Source of the DNA: Thalassorhabdomicrobium marinisediminis
GTDB lineage: Bacteria > Pseudomonadota > Alphaproteobacteria > Rhodobacterales > Rhodobacteraceae
NCBI RefSeq assembly: GCF_003072065.1
Contig: NZ_QCYG01000006.1
Coordinates: 248,001-312,000 of the forward strand
Length of the DNA stretch: 64,000 bases
Direction of reading: 5' to 3'
A model generated the notes under the pieces. The model had not been told where the DNA came from. It searched no databases and worked only from the letters and a program-made list of their open reading frames with translations. Below are positions 22,730-32,034 of the stretch, piece by piece. Within the stretch, counting starts at the first letter, position 1. Each line of letters opens with the position of its first letter. The position numbers were made by a program, and so were the translations under genes.

Positions 22730-23035
22730 ATGGCTGCTAAACTTCGCAAAGGTGACAAGGTCATCGTGCTGGCTGGCAAGGACAAGGGCAAAACCGGCGA
22801 AATCTCGTCCGTCGACCCCAAGGCCGGCAAAGCTGTCGTGGATGGCATCAACATCGCCATCCGCCACGTGAAACAGTCCCAGACAACGCAGGGTGGTCGC
22901 ACACCCAAGGCGATGCCCATCGACCTCTCCAATCTCGCGATTGTGGACAAGAACGGCAAAGCGACGCGCGTTGGCTTCAAGATGGACGGCGACAAGAAAG
23001 TCCGCTTCGCCAAGACAACAGGGGATGTGATCTGA
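22730..23035 (+). CDS. rplX: 50S ribosomal protein L24
   Basis: L24 initiates 50S assembly at the 5' end of 23S rRNA, 101 residues. The KOW motif is visible at the N-terminus ([20 protein letters not shown]), followed by [20 protein letters not shown]. Its stop overlaps the rplE start by one base (TGATG), which couples translation. Confidence 0.97.
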   Translation: MAAKLRKGDKVIVLAGKDKGKTGEISSVDPKAGKAVVDGINIAIRHVKQSQTTQGGRTPKAMPIDLSNLAIVDKNGKATRVGFKMDGDKKVRFAKTTGDVI

Positions 23036-23598
23036 TGCTTGATACCGCAAACTACACCCCGCGTCTGAAGGACGTCTACGCATCGACGATCAAACCGGCG
23101 ATGAAAGAAGAGTTCGGCTACAAGAACGACATGCAGATCCCCGGTCTGGAAAAAATCGTTCTGAATATTGGCTGCGGCTCTGAAGCTGTGAACGATTCCA
23201 AGAAAGCCAAGTCGGCTCAGGAAGATCTCTCTGCGATTGCCGGTCAGATGGCCGTCATCACGAAAGCCAAGAAATCCATCGCGGGTTTCCGGGTGCGTGA
23301 AGACATGCCTCTGGGCGCCAAAGTCACCCTGCGTGGCGACCGCATGTTTGAATTCCTTGACCGTCTGATCAACATCGCAATGCCCCGTATCCGCGACTTC
23401 CGCGGCGTCTCGGGCAAGGCATTCGATGGGCGTGGCAACTATGCCATGGGCATCAAGGAACACCTCGTCTTCCCCGAAATCAACTTCGACAAGATCGACG
23501 TTGCCTGGGGTATGGATATCGTCATCTGCACGACTGCAGACAACGATGCAGAAGCAAAAGCGCTGTTGAAGCATTTCAACATGCCGTTCAACAGCTAA
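23035..23598 (+). CDS. rplE: 50S ribosomal protein L5
   Basis: L5 binds 5S rRNA with L18 and L25 in the central protuberance, 187 residues. Characteristic segments are [20 protein letters not shown], the P-site-contacting loop region [21 protein letters not shown], and [17 protein letters not shown] with the [11 protein letters not shown] segment. rpsN follows after 13 bases with a good ribosome-binding site. Confidence 0.98.
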   Translation: MLDTANYTPRLKDVYASTIKPAMKEEFGYKNDMQIPGLEKIVLNIGCGSEAVNDSKKAKSAQEDLSAIAGQMAVITKAKKSIAGFRVREDMPLGAKVTLRGDRMFEFLDRLINIAMPRIRDFRGVSGKAFDGRGNYAMGIKEHLVFPEINFDKIDVAWGMDIVICTTADNDAEAKALLKHFNMPFNS

Positions 23599-23611
23599 GG
23601 GGAAGATTGAT

Positions 23612-23917
23612 ATGGCTAAAAAATCCATGATCGCCCGCGAAGTGAAGCGTCAGAAGCTCGTCGAAAAGTACGCAGCCAAACGCGCCGAACTCAAAGAAAT
23701 CGCAAACGACGAAAGCAAGCCCATGGAAGAGCGTTTCAAAGCGCGCCTGAAGCTTGCGAAGCTGCCACGCAACTCGGCACCCGTTCGTCTGCACAACCGT
23801 TGCCAGCTGACCGGTCGTCCGCACGCGTACTACCGCAAGCTGAAAATGAGCCGTATTGCGCTGCGGGACCTCGGGTCCAACGGCGAGATCCCCGGCCTCA
23901 CGAAGTCCAGCTGGTAA
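23612..23917 (+). CDS. rpsN: 30S ribosomal protein S14 (long, zinc-free form)
   Basis: S14 is a head protein, 101 residues. It is the long C-minus form: the C-terminal region [20 protein letters not shown] carries only one Cys and lacks the CxxC pairs of the short zinc-binding form. Its translation does not therefore depend on zinc supply. It lies between rplE and rpsH as in the spc operon. Confidence 0.97.
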   Translation: MAKKSMIAREVKRQKLVEKYAAKRAELKEIANDESKPMEERFKARLKLAKLPRNSAPVRLHNRCQLTGRPHAYYRKLKMSRIALRDLGSNGEIPGLTKSSW

Positions 23918-23926
23918 GGAGAGACG

Positions 23927-24322
23927 ATGATGAACGATCCTATCGGTGATATGCTGACCCGTATCCGCAACGGCCAGATGCGCGGCAAGTCCACAGTGGC
24001 GACGCCGGCTTCCAAACTGCGCGGTTGGGTTCTCGATGTGCTGGCAGACGAAGGCTACATTCGCGGCTACGAAGAGAGCAAGGACGAGCGCGGCCACCCC
24101 GCGTTCGAGATCAGCCTCAAGTACTACGAAGGCACGCCCGTCATTCGCGAAGTCAAGCGGGTCTCCAAGCCCGGTCGTCGCGTCTATGCAAGCGTGAATG
24201 ACATTCCTGCGGTCCGTCAGGGCCTTGGCGTGTCGATTGTCTCCACCCCCAAGGGTGTGATGTCGGATGCAAACGCCCGCAGCCAGAACGTTGGCGGCGA
24301 AGTGCTCTGCACCGTATTCTAA
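23927..24322 (+). CDS. rpsH: 30S ribosomal protein S8
   Basis: S8 binds the central domain of 16S rRNA and in E. coli represses the spc operon, 131 residues. Visible segments are [40 protein letters not shown], and the C-terminal [20 protein letters not shown]. Two ATG codons are adjacent; the second (23930) could equally be the start. A strong aaggaga site lies upstream. Confidence 0.97.
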   Translation: MMNDPIGDMLTRIRNGQMRGKSTVATPASKLRGWVLDVLADEGYIRGYEESKDERGHPAFEISLKYYEGTPVIREVKRVSKPGRRVYASVNDIPAVRQGLGVSIVSTPKGVMSDANARSQNVGGEVLCTVF

Positions 24323-24332
24323 GGAGAAAACG

Positions 24333-24863
24333 ATGTCTCGTATTGGTAAGAAACCGGTCAGCCTGCCCGATGGCGTTACCGCCAACGTGTCCGGCCAGAC
24401 CGTTGAAGTGAAGGGGCCGAAAGGCACCCGCAGCTTTACCGCAACCGACGATGTCACGCTGACTGTCGCGGACGACGCCGTCAAGGTGGAACCCCGTGGC
24501 AAGTCCAAGCGGGCCCGCCAGCAGTGGGGCATGACCCGCACGCAGGTGCAAAACCTCGTCACCGGTGTCACCACCGGCTTCACGAAAGAGCTTGAGATCA
24601 ACGGCGTTGGTTACCGTGCTCAGATGCAGGGCAACACCCTGAAGCTGAACCTCGGTTACTCGCACGATGTCGACTTTGAGGTTCCGGAAGGCGTCACCGT
24701 CACCGCCCCCAAGCCGACCATCGTGATCGTCGAAGGCCAGGACCAGCAGCAGGTTGGTCAGGTCGCGGCGAACATCCGTGAGTGGCGCAAGCCCGAGCCC
24801 TACAAAGGCAAGGGTATCAAGTACAAGGACGAGTATATCTTCCGCAAAGAAGGCAAGAGGTAA
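24333..24863 (+). CDS. rplF: 50S ribosomal protein L6
   Basis: L6 lies near the GTPase-associated region, 176 residues in two related domains. The ATG at 24333 gives [20 protein letters not shown] and follows an aaggag site; the frame from 24267 overlaps rpsH and is discarded. The second domain ends in the signature [22 protein letters not shown]. rplR starts five bases after the stop. Confidence 0.98.
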   Translation: MSRIGKKPVSLPDGVTANVSGQTVEVKGPKGTRSFTATDDVTLTVADDAVKVEPRGKSKRARQQWGMTRTQVQNLVTGVTTGFTKELEINGVGYRAQMQGNTLKLNLGYSHDVDFEVPEGVTVTAPKPTIVIVEGQDQQQVGQVAANIREWRKPEPYKGKGIKYKDEYIFRKEGKR

Positions 24864-24868
24864 GAACG

Positions 24869-25228
24869 ATGGCAAACTCCAAGCGTCAATTGTTCATCAA
24901 ACGCCGTCTGCGCGTTCGGAACAAGCTCCGCAAAGTGAACGCAGGCCGTCCGCGTCTGTCCGTGCACCGCTCCAACAAGAACATCAGCGTTCAGCTGATC
25001 GACGATGTGAACGGCGTGACCGTCGCCTCTGCCTCCTCGCTCGAGAAGGATCTCGGCGTGGTCGGCAAGAACAACGTCGAAGCCGCCTCCAAGGTCGGTG
25101 CGGCCATCGCGGAACGTGCGAAAAAGGCCGGTGTGACCGAAGCCTATTTCGACCGTGGCGGTTTCCTCTTCCACGGCAAGGTGAAGGCTCTGGCCGAAGC
25201 TGCCCGTGAAGGCGGTCTGAAGATCTAA
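24869..25228 (+). CDS. rplR: 50S ribosomal protein L18
   Basis: L18 anchors 5S rRNA in the 50S subunit, 119 residues. The basic N-terminus [19 protein letters not shown], followed by [20 protein letters not shown], and the C-terminal [21 protein letters not shown] are diagnostic. The ATG at 24869 is chosen because it directly follows the rplF stop and gives the family N-terminus. A perfect hairpin follows the stop. Confidence 0.97.
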   Translation: MANSKRQLFIKRRLRVRNKLRKVNAGRPRLSVHRSNKNISVQLIDDVNGVTVASASSLEKDLGVVGKNNVEAASKVGAAIAERAKKAGVTEAYFDRGGFLFHGKVKALAEAAREGGLKI

Positions 25229-25236
25229 GACACTGT

Positions 25237-25259
25237 GAAGGGCCCCGCCGGGGCCCTTC
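25237..25259. repeat. Perfect hairpin between rplR and rpsE
   Basis: The 10-base arms gaagggcccc and ggggcccttc surround a 3-base loop. No T run follows, so it is more likely an attenuator or RNA-processing or stability element than a full terminator. Confidence 0.6.
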
Positions 25260-25338
25260 CGATGATCCGGGGGGTCCGCAGGACGCCCACCAGGATTGAG
25301 ACAAAGCGCAGATGCGCACCATTCTTAAGGAGGGCCAC

Positions 25339-25935
25339 ATGGCTCGTGATAACCAGCGCGGCGGTAACCGTCGTGAAGAAACACCAGAATTCGCCGATCG
25401 CCTTGTCGCGATCAACCGTGTGTCCAAGACCGTCAAGGGTGGTAAGCGCTTCGGCTTCGCCGCCCTCGTCGTCGTGGGCGACCAGAAGGGCCGCGTCGGC
25501 TTTGGCAAGGGGAAAGCCAAGGAAGTCCCCGAGGCGATCCGCAAGGCCACCGAGCAGGCCAAGCGTCAGATGATCCGCGTGCCGCTGCGCGAAGGTCGCA
25601 CGCTGCACCACGACATGAACGGTCGTTGGGGTGCCGGCAAGGTCGTCATGCGCACCGCGCCACAGGGTACCGGTATCATCGCCGGTGGTCCGATGCGTGC
25701 CGTGTTCGAGATGCTTGGCGTTCAGGACGTGGTGGCCAAGTCCATTGGGTCGCAGAACCCCTACAACATGATCCGCGCCACTCTGGACGGCCTGCAGAAA
25801 GAATCGAGCCCCCGCTCCGTGGCCCAGCGTCGCGGCAAGAAGGTGGCCGACATTCTGCCGAAAACCAACCCCATCGACGAGCAGTCGGACGTCGCGCATA
25901 ACGCGCCCGTCGCCTCTGCCGCCGCTGACGCCTAA
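25339..25935 (+). CDS. rpsE: 30S ribosomal protein S5
   Basis: S5 contributes to decoding fidelity and the mRNA entry helicase, 198 residues, slightly longer than average because of a C-terminal Ala/Asp tail. The ATG at 25339 follows a near-perfect aaggagg site. Conserved segments are [37 protein letters not shown] and [20 protein letters not shown]. rpmD follows after 13 bases. Confidence 0.98.
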   Translation: MARDNQRGGNRREETPEFADRLVAINRVSKTVKGGKRFGFAALVVVGDQKGRVGFGKGKAKEVPEAIRKATEQAKRQMIRVPLREGRTLHHDMNGRWGAGKVVMRTAPQGTGIIAGGPMRAVFEMLGVQDVVAKSIGSQNPYNMIRATLDGLQKESSPRSVAQRRGKKVADILPKTNPIDEQSDVAHNAPVASAAADA

Positions 25936-25948
25936 AGGAGCCTGACCC

Positions 25949-26137
25949 ATGGCCAAGACAATCGTCATCAAGCAGATCGGTTCGCCGATCCGTCGCCCAC
26001 AGGAACAGCGTGCCACGCTGATCGGTCTGGGCCTCAACAAGATGCACAAGACCCGTGAGCTGGAAGACACGCCTTCGGTGCGCGGCATGATCGCCAAGAT
26101 CCCGCACATGGTCGAGATCATCGAAGAGCGCGACTAA
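25949..26137 (+). CDS. rpmD: 50S ribosomal protein L30
   Basis: L30 is a small 50S protein, 62 residues. It shows [20 protein letters not shown] and [20 protein letters not shown], with the usual ending [13 protein letters not shown]. It is the last gene before a terminator; rplO, its normal neighbour, is displaced by about 2.2 kb of unrelated genes. Confidence 0.97.
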   Translation: MAKTIVIKQIGSPIRRPQEQRATLIGLGLNKMHKTRELEDTPSVRGMIAKIPHMVEIIEERD

Positions 26138-26160
26138 GCGCTGCGCCCTTCAACCCGATC

Positions 26161-26193
26161 AACGCCCCGCAGTCCGCTGCGGGGCGTTTTTCG
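26161..26193 (+). terminator. Intrinsic terminator after rpmD
   Basis: The arms aacgccccgcag and ctgcggggcgttttt flank a short loop and end in a T run. Confidence 0.92.
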
Positions 26194-26229
26194 TTGCAGC
26201 CCCTTCCTCTCCTTGCCACGGTGCCTGTC

Positions 26230-27444
26230 ATGACACATCTGACCCCCGACCTGATCCGCAACACCTATGACGCGATCCGTGACGCTACGATCCGCACACC
26301 GCTGGTGCCGGCCACCCGCCTGTCCCTGCATCTTGGCATCGACCTGCACCTGAAGCTGGAAAACCTGCAGCATACCAATGCCTTCAAAGCGCGCGGCGCG
26401 CTGGCGAAGCTGCTGACGCTTACGGAGGCGCAGAAACGGGCCGGAGTGATCGCCTGCAGCGCGGGCAATCACGCGCAAGGCGTGGCCTATCACGCGACCC
26501 GTCTGGGTATCGCCAGCACCATCGTCATGCCCGAGGGGACGCCCTTCAACAAAGTCAAACGGACCGAGGATTTCGGCGCGACCGTGATCTTGCATGGCAC
26601 GGGCTTCGACAGTTCCGTGCAGTTTACGCTGGATCTGGCGGCGCGGGACGGGCTGACCTTCCTGCATCCCTTCGACGATCCGGTGATCGCGGCGGGGCAG
26701 GGGACGGTCGCGCTGGAGATGTTGGAACAGGCCCCGGACCTCGATTGCATCGTCGTGCCCATCGGCGGCGGCGGGTTGATCGCCGGCATGGCCGTGGCCG
26801 CCAAAGCGATCAAGCCCGAAATCGAATTCATCGGCGCACAGGCGCAGCTTTTTGACGCCGCCAAGGCACAGTTCGACGGGGCGCCCACGAATTTCGACGG
26901 CGCGACGCTGGCAGAGGGGATCGCGGTCAAGGAACCCTCGGCGGCCAACCTCGCCGTGATCAAACAACACGTCACCCGGATCGACAGCGCGACCGAGGCG
27001 GAAATCGAGGACGCGGTCTTCGACCTGCTCTCGGCGGAGAAACTCGTGGCCGAAGGCGCGCCCGGGGCAGGGCTCGCGGTGATCAAGAACAATCTCGCAG
27101 CCTATGCGGGCAAGAAGGTCGGGCTGGTGGTCTGCGGCGGCAACATCGACAGCCGCCTGCTCTCGACCCTGATCCTGCGCGGCCTCGTCCGCGATGGCCG
27201 CATCACGCGGCTTACGTTCGAGATCAGTGACACGCCGGGGCAACTCGCTGATATTTCACGGATCATCGGGGAAGCGGGTGCAAACGTGGTGGAGGTCATC
27301 CACCAACGGATGATGCAATCGGTGAGCCTGAAACAGGCGGAACTCGACGTCGTGATCGAAGCGCGGGACTTGGGGCATGTGGAGATGATTGTCGGGGCGC
27401 TAAGAAGTCAGGGCTTTAGCGTGCGATCAGATAGCGGAGTTTGA
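26230..27444 (+). CDS. Threonine ammonia-lyase with ACT domain
   Basis: This 404-residue PLP enzyme of the threonine/serine dehydratase fold converts threonine to 2-oxobutanoate and ammonia, the first step toward isoleucine or a catabolic step. The PLP lysine is Lys53 in TNAFKARGAL; the phosphate-binding glycine loop is IGGGGLIAG. Residues from about 325 form a single ACT regulatory domain (FEISDTPGQLADISRIIGE), which suggests amino-acid control. Related enzymes act on serine or 3-hydroxyaspartate, so the substrate is likely but not certain. The ATG at 26230 is preferred over the upstream frame that overlaps the rpmD terminator. Confidence 0.85.
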   Translation: MTHLTPDLIRNTYDAIRDATIRTPLVPATRLSLHLGIDLHLKLENLQHTNAFKARGALAKLLTLTEAQKRAGVIACSAGNHAQGVAYHATRLGIASTIVMPEGTPFNKVKRTEDFGATVILHGTGFDSSVQFTLDLAARDGLTFLHPFDDPVIAAGQGTVALEMLEQAPDLDCIVVPIGGGGLIAGMAVAAKAIKPEIEFIGAQAQLFDAAKAQFDGAPTNFDGATLAEGIAVKEPSAANLAVIKQHVTRIDSATEAEIEDAVFDLLSAEKLVAEGAPGAGLAVIKNNLAAYAGKKVGLVVCGGNIDSRLLSTLILRGLVRDGRITRLTFEISDTPGQLADISRIIGEAGANVVEVIHQRMMQSVSLKQAELDVVIEARDLGHVEMIVGALRSQGFSVRSDSGV

Positions 27445-27534
27445 CGGCGCAAATAGCGAAGGACCACGCCTTGCGTTTACGTTCTAAGCCGCACACTCTA
27501 AACGACCATAAACAACGCGAAGGCGCGCGCGGCG

Positions 27535-28194
27535 ATGATCATCAATGACACCTTTTTGTTCATCCACATCCCCAAAACAGGCGGCACATCTGTCAGAAGC
27601 AGCCTTGAACATCTGGATACAAGAGAACCCAAAACACTCAAAAGCCGTGCCGCCCGGATATTAGGCAGGCGTCTGCCATGGCAAGAGGCCCGTTTCCGCA
27701 GACACGATGATCTGCAAACCGTTCACACCGTGGCCTCGGGGGTCAATATGTTCACATTTGCCGTCGTCCGAAACCCGTATGACCACGCCGTCTCGCATTT
27801 TCGGCACATGCGTACGCGAAATCGGAACCGACGCTACGCGGACCAAACGCTAAACATGACCCTAGCGCAGTTCCTCGCGTGGAGGGAAAAATCAGCAAAA
27901 CCAATCTCTTGGATAGAAAACAAAAATCTACGTTTTGCCACGATACCGTCCCAGTTTGACTTCCTCACTTTAGACGGCCGATTGGCTGCCGACCGCGTTC
28001 TAAGACTTGAAACGTTAAACGACGATTTCGCGCAACTTTGCGAAGACCTCGGCTTGGGACCCATCCAGCTTCCACGAAAAAACGTTAACAAGACCGCAGC
28101 AAACGTCGAACTTGATCCGCTTTCCATTGAAATCATCAACCGTTTGTATAAGCCGGACTTCGACACGTTCGGGTATCAACAGCGTTCACGTTAG
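27535..28194 (+). CDS. Sulfotransferase-family protein
   Basis: This 219-residue protein carries the two PAPS-binding signatures of sulfotransferases: the 5'-phosphosulfate loop HIPKTGGTSV (residues 11-20) and the 3'-phosphate site FAVVRNPYDHAVSHF (75-89, with Arg79 and Ser87). It would transfer sulfate from PAPS to a carbohydrate or other hydroxyl; the acceptor is unknown. It has no signal or membrane segment. The gene is visibly less GC-rich than its ribosomal neighbours and has a weak ribosome-binding site. It ends just before the rplO promoter, consistent with acquisition by transfer. Confidence 0.75.
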   Translation: MIINDTFLFIHIPKTGGTSVRSSLEHLDTREPKTLKSRAARILGRRLPWQEARFRRHDDLQTVHTVASGVNMFTFAVVRNPYDHAVSHFRHMRTRNRNRRYADQTLNMTLAQFLAWREKSAKPISWIENKNLRFATIPSQFDFLTLDGRLAADRVLRLETLNDDFAQLCEDLGLGPIQLPRKNVNKTAANVELDPLSIEIINRLYKPDFDTFGYQQRSR

Positions 28195-28214
28195 ACCCAA
28201 GCTATATCTGGCTC

Positions 28215-28243
28215 TTGCCCCATGCGCGACGTTGTCCTATACG
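28215..28243 (+). promoter_or_regulatory. Promoter of rplO-secY-adk
   Basis: The -35 box TTGCCC (28215-28220), a 17-base spacer and the -10 box TATACG (28238-28243) lie 102 bases before rplO. The element restarts ribosomal transcription after the ilvA-like and sulfotransferase genes. Confidence 0.75.
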
Positions 28244-28345
28244 CCGCCGGTGGCCTTCTTCCCGGCCGCGAGATGAATACGAATCAAACAAACGCCGCGT
28301 GCCTGATCTTCGCTGGGTCAGGTCTTCCGGCAAGGAGACAGCGAC

Positions 28346-28831
28346 ATGGTTAAACTGAACGAACTTCGTGACAATCCCGGTGCGAACAAGCCCAAGAAGC
28401 GCGTGGGCCGTGGCCCCGGTTCGGGCATGGGTAAAATGGGTGGTCGCGGGATCAAGGGTCAGAAATCCCGTTCCGGCGTGGCGATCAAGGGCTTCGAAGG
28501 CGGCCAGATGCCGCTCTACCAGCGCTTGCCAAAGCGCGGCTTCAACAAGCCGAACGCCAAGAAATACGCCGTTGTGAACCTCGGCCTGATCCAGAAGTTC
28601 ATCGACGACAAGAAGCTGGATGCCGGCAAGATCAACGAAGACACGCTGGTGTCTTCCGGCCTCGTGCGGCGCAAGCTTGACGGCATCCGCGTGCTGGGCA
28701 AGGGCGAACTGACCGCCAAGGCCACGATCGAAGTGACGGGCGCGTCCAAGGGTGCCATCGAAGCTGTCGAAAAGGCAGGCGGCACGCTGACGGTCACGGC
28801 TCCGGCGCAAGACGCTCCAGCGGCTGAATAA
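28346..28831 (+). CDS. rplO: 50S ribosomal protein L15
   Basis: L15 is a late assembly protein of the 50S core, 161 residues. It starts [20 protein letters not shown] and contains the glycine-rich basic segment [20 protein letters not shown] and the C-terminal region [20 protein letters not shown]. An aaggaga site precedes the ATG. A 121-base gap with a hairpin follows before secY. Confidence 0.98.
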   Translation: MVKLNELRDNPGANKPKKRVGRGPGSGMGKMGGRGIKGQKSRSGVAIKGFEGGQMPLYQRLPKRGFNKPNAKKYAVVNLGLIQKFIDDKKLDAGKINEDTLVSSGLVRRKLDGIRVLGKGELTAKATIEVTGASKGAIEAVEKAGGTLTVTAPAQDAPAAE

Positions 28832-28879
28832 GACCTTGTGAGGGGTGGATATGCCCCTTACATCGTTACACGGACAAAG

Positions 28880-28917
28880 ACGCCGCCGCTTTGGACCCCC
28901 AAGGCTGGCGGCGTTTG
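28880..28917 (+). repeat. Hairpin between rplO and secY
   Basis: The arms acgccgcc (28880-28887) and ggcggcgt (28907-28914) with partial inner pairing are followed by only three T residues. A partial terminator that lowers secY expression relative to rplO is plausible. Confidence 0.5.
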
Positions 28918-28952
28918 CACATAAGAACCGATCATAGATAGGCACCCACCCC

Positions 28953-30311
28953 ATGGCATCAGCAGCAGAGCAAATGGCCGCGAACACCAGTTGGAGCGCG
29001 TTTGGCCAGGCCAAGGAACTCCGGCAGCGGATCTTTTTCACCCTCGGCCTGTTGATCGTCTATCGCGTCGGCACCTACATTCCCGTGCCGGGCATCGACG
29101 CGGATCAGCTTCGCGCCTTTATGGAGGAAGCGGCCAGCGGCATCGGCGGCATCCTGTCGATGTTCACCGGCGGCGCGTTGGGCCGCATGGGCATCTTCGC
29201 CCTGGGCATCATGCCCTACATTTCCGCCTCGATCATCGTGCAGCTTCTGGGCGCCATGTGGGAGCCTTTGAAGCAGCTCAAGAAAGAGGGTGAGCAGGGG
29301 CGCAAGAAGCTCAATCAATACACCCGCTACGGCACCGTGGTTCTGGCCACCTTCCAGGCTTACGGCATGGCCGCAGGGCTTGAGGCGGGCGGTCTGGTCA
29401 CTGATCCCGGACTGACGTTTAAGGCGGCAGCGGTCATCACGCTGGTCGGCGGCACCATGTTCCTGATGTGGCTGGGCGAACAGATCACCGCCCGCGGCAT
29501 CGGCAACGGCATCTCGCTTATCATTTTCGTGGGCATCATCGCCGAAGTTCCCGCGGCCCTCGCCGGGTTCCTGGCCCAGGGGCGTGAGACGAATAACTGG
29601 GGCCTCGTGCTTGGCGTCTTTGCTATGGTGATCGCGGTCTTTGCCTTCGTGGTCTTCATGGAGCGGTCCCTGCGCAAGATCCACATCCAGTATCCACGCC
29701 GTCAGGTCGGCATGAAGGTCTATGATGGGGGCTCCAGCCACCTGCCGATCAAGGTCAACCCTGCGGGCGTGATCCCGGCGATCTTCGCGTCGGCGTTGTT
29801 GCTTCTGCCGACCACGCTGGCCACCTTCTCGGGCAGCACGCAGACCGGGCCGGTGATGTCCACGATCCTCGCCTATTTCGGCCCCGGTCAGCCGCTCTAC
29901 CTGCTGTTCATGACCGCGATGGTGGTGTTCTTCACCTTCTTCTACACCAAGGAAGTGGCCTTCAAGACCGATGAGGTCGCCGACAACCTGAAGAACCAGA
30001 ACGGCTTCGTGCCCGGCATCCGCCCCGGCAAGCGCACGCAGGAATATCTGGATTACGTCGTGACCCGCATTCTGGTTCTCGGCTCCGCCTATCTTGCGCT
30101 TGTCGTCCTGCTGCCGGAGATTCTGCGCAGCCAGCTTGCGATCCCGTTCTATTTCGGCGGCACCTCGGTGTTGATCATCGTGAGCGTCGGCATGGACACG
30201 ATCCAGCAAATCCAGTCCCACCTGCTGGCCCATCAGTATGAGGGGCTGATCGAGAAATCCCAGCTGCGCGGCAAGCGTGGCGGCAAGAAACGGAGTCCTT
30301 CCCGCCGATGA
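28953..30311 (+). CDS. secY: Preprotein translocase subunit SecY
   Basis: SecY is the pore subunit of the Sec translocon in the inner membrane, 452 residues with ten predicted membrane helices. Visible landmarks are the first helix and lateral-gate start ([14 protein letters not shown]), the plug region SGGALGRM-like stretch at residues 67-74, helix 2 with [15 protein letters not shown], and the cytoplasmic loop that binds SecA and the ribosome ([18 protein letters not shown]). The stop overlaps the adk start as ATGA. Confidence 0.98.
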   Translation: MASAAEQMAANTSWSAFGQAKELRQRIFFTLGLLIVYRVGTYIPVPGIDADQLRAFMEEAASGIGGILSMFTGGALGRMGIFALGIMPYISASIIVQLLGAMWEPLKQLKKEGEQGRKKLNQYTRYGTVVLATFQAYGMAAGLEAGGLVTDPGLTFKAAAVITLVGGTMFLMWLGEQITARGIGNGISLIIFVGIIAEVPAALAGFLAQGRETNNWGLVLGVFAMVIAVFAFVVFMERSLRKIHIQYPRRQVGMKVYDGGSSHLPIKVNPAGVIPAIFASALLLLPTTLATFSGSTQTGPVMSTILAYFGPGQPLYLLFMTAMVVFFTFFYTKEVAFKTDEVADNLKNQNGFVPGIRPGKRTQEYLDYVVTRILVLGSAYLALVVLLPEILRSQLAIPFYFGGTSVLIIVSVGMDTIQQIQSHLLAHQYEGLIEKSQLRGKRGGKKRSPSRR

Positions 30312-30955
30312 CCAATATTATCCTTCTCGGACCGCCCGGAGCCGGCAAAGGCACACAGGCCCGCAAACTCGTTGATGAGCGTGATATGGTGCAGTTGAGC
30401 ACCGGGGACATGCTGCGCGCCGCCCGCACCTCGGGCACCGAAATGGGCAAGAAGGTCGCGGCTGTGATGGACGCGGGGCAGTTGGTCACGGACGAGATCG
30501 TTATCGGTCTGATCCGCGAACAGCTGGAAGACACCAGCCACGCGGGCGGGTTCATCTTCGACGGCTTCCCACGCACACTGGCGCAGGCCGATGCGCTGGG
30601 GGAATTGCTGGCGGACATGGGGCAAAGCCTTGATCACGTGATCGAAATGGCGGTCGACGATGAGGCGCTTGTCGCCCGGATCACCGCGCGCTCGACCTGT
30701 GGCAACTGTGGTGAGGTTTACAACGACCAGACCAAGCCCTGGCCCGCGGACGGCAAATGCGCCAACTGCGGCAGCACCGAACAGACCCGGCGCGCCGACG
30801 ACACCGAAGAGGCGTTGAAGACCCGGCTGCTGGCCTATTACAAACAGACTTCGCCGCTGATCGGCTACTACTACTGCAAGGGCGATCTGACCGCGATCAA
30901 TGCCTTGGGCACGATGGACGAAGTCGCCGCTGAAATCGCCGGAATTCTGGACTAG
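30308..30955 (+). CDS. adk: Adenylate kinase (zinc-LID form)
   Basis: Adenylate kinase interconverts ATP, AMP and ADP, 215 residues, long-LID form. The P-loop is GPPGAGKG (residues 8-15), the AMP-binding segment [13 protein letters not shown] starts at residue 85, and the LID carries four cysteines, Cys131, Cys134, Cys151 and Cys154, predicted to bind zinc. It overlaps secY by four bases and is the last gene of this block. Confidence 0.97.
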   Translation: MTNIILLGPPGAGKGTQARKLVDERDMVQLSTGDMLRAARTSGTEMGKKVAAVMDAGQLVTDEIVIGLIREQLEDTSHAGGFIFDGFPRTLAQADALGELLADMGQSLDHVIEMAVDDEALVARITARSTCGNCGEVYNDQTKPWPADGKCANCGSTEQTRRADDTEEALKTRLLAYYKQTSPLIGYYYCKGDLTAINALGTMDEVAAEIAGILD

Positions 30956-30977
30956 GCCCGCGGGACGGGGCAGGGGG

Positions 30978-31006
30978 TTGACGGCTGCGTCGATCCCTCC
31001 TAAACA
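30978..31006 (+). promoter_or_regulatory. Promoter of rpsM-rpsK-rpoA-rplQ
   Basis: The -35 box TTGACG (30978-30983), a 17-base spacer ending in cctcc, and the -10 box TAAACA (31001-31006) lie 145 bases before the rpsM GTG. Confidence 0.75.
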
Positions 31007-31029
31007 GCGCCGTTCCTGACCGGAACAGC

Positions 31030-31093
31030 ACCGAGTCGGTCTCGGTTCGACCACCTCGATATGACTTAGGCGCGGCACCCTGATGGTCCGCGC
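31030..31093 (+). promoter_or_regulatory. Structured leader of rpsM
   Basis: Two stem-loops lie between the promoter and rpsM: accgag/ctcggt (31030-31046) and gcgcgg/ccgcgc with a further acc/ggt pair inside (31070-31093). In other bacteria the alpha operon leader is an S4 target; a regulatory role here is an inference. Confidence 0.4.
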
Positions 31094-31151
31094 TTACGTT
31101 GTGAAAAAAGGGTCTGGCGCTACGGACCCGCAACGAAAAGGAAGATATAAC

Positions 31152-31520
31152 GTGGCACGTATTGCCGGCGTAAACATCCCGACTGCAAAGCGGGTTCCAA
31201 TCGCCCTCACCTACATCACCGGAATCGGTAACACCTCCGCCAAGGACATCTGCGAAGCCGTTGGCATCGATCAGACCCGTCGCGTGAATGAGCTGTCCGA
31301 CGCCGAAGTCCTGAAAATTCGCGAGCACATCGACGAGAACTACACCGTTGAAGGCGACCTGCGTCGTGAAGTTCAGATGAACGTCAAGCGCATGATGGAC
31401 CTCGGCTCCTACCGTGGCCTGCGTCACCGCCGCAACCTGCCCGTTCGCGGTCAGCGCACATCCACCAACGCACGCACCCGCAAAGGCCCCGCAAAGGCCA
31501 TTGCCGGTAAGAAGAAATAA
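31152..31520 (+). CDS. rpsM: 30S ribosomal protein S13 (GTG start)
   Basis: S13 contacts the P-site tRNA and the 50S central protuberance, 122 residues. The start is the GTG at 31152 ([18 protein letters not shown]), preceded by aaaggaag; the open frame from 31083 lies in the structured leader. The helix-two-turn-helix region [20 protein letters not shown] and the basic C-terminus [20 protein letters not shown] are typical. rpsK follows after 14 bases. Confidence 0.97.
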   Translation: MARIAGVNIPTAKRVPIALTYITGIGNTSAKDICEAVGIDQTRRVNELSDAEVLKIREHIDENYTVEGDLRREVQMNVKRMMDLGSYRGLRHRRNLPVRGQRTSTNARTRKGPAKAIAGKKK

Positions 31521-31534
31521 GGGGGGCTTGATCA

Positions 31535-31924
31535 ATGGCACGCGATCCTAAACGCACCAAGAAGAAGGTCTCCAAGAACATCGCCGCTGGCGTTGCTCAC
31601 GTGAATTCTTCGTTTAACAACACGAAAATCCTGATCTCCGACGTGCAGGGCAACGCGATCTCGTGGTCGTCTGCTGGCACCATGGGCTTCAAGGGCTCCC
31701 GCAAGTCGACACCTTACGCCGCCCAGATGGCTGCGGAAGATGCCGGCAAGAAGGCCCAGGACCACGGCGTGAAAACGCTGGAAGTCGAAGTGCAGGGCCC
31801 CGGTTCCGGTCGTGAATCCGCGCTGCGCGCTTTGGCTGCCGTCGGCTTCAACATCACGTCGATCCGTGACGTGACGCCAATGGCCCATAACGGTGTTCGC
31901 CCTCCTAAGCGTCGCCGCGTCTAA
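31535..31924 (+). CDS. rpsK: 30S ribosomal protein S11
   Basis: S11 lines the platform near the mRNA exit, 129 residues. Diagnostic segments are [40 protein letters not shown] and the C-terminal [21 protein letters not shown]-rich hairpin follows before rpoA. Confidence 0.98.
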   Translation: MARDPKRTKKKVSKNIAAGVAHVNSSFNNTKILISDVQGNAISWSSAGTMGFKGSRKSTPYAAQMAAEDAGKKAQDHGVKTLEVEVQGPGSGRESALRALAAVGFNITSIRDVTPMAHNGVRPPKRRRV

Positions 31925-31939
31925 ATTATCCAAAACGCC

Positions 31940-31969
31940 TTGGGGCCCGCAGTCCGTCTGCGGCCCCAA
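31940..31969 (+). terminator. Terminator-like hairpin after rpsK
   Basis: The arms ttggggcccgcag and ctgcggccccaa pair with one bulge. The T run begins only seven bases later, so partial attenuation before rpoA is more likely than complete termination. Confidence 0.5.
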
Positions 31970-31990
31970 TCCGTCATTTTAACCTCGGGC

Positions 31991-32018
31991 GTTTGCCATT
32001 TGGACATGAACGGCAAAC
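31991..32018. repeat. Inverted repeat in front of rpoA
   Basis: The arms gtttgcc (31991-31997) and ggcaaac (32012-32018) flank a 14-base loop ending eight bases before the rpoA ribosome-binding site. It could be an operator or an mRNA hairpin. Confidence 0.4.
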
Positions 32019-32034
32019 TGGAATGGAGGGACAC

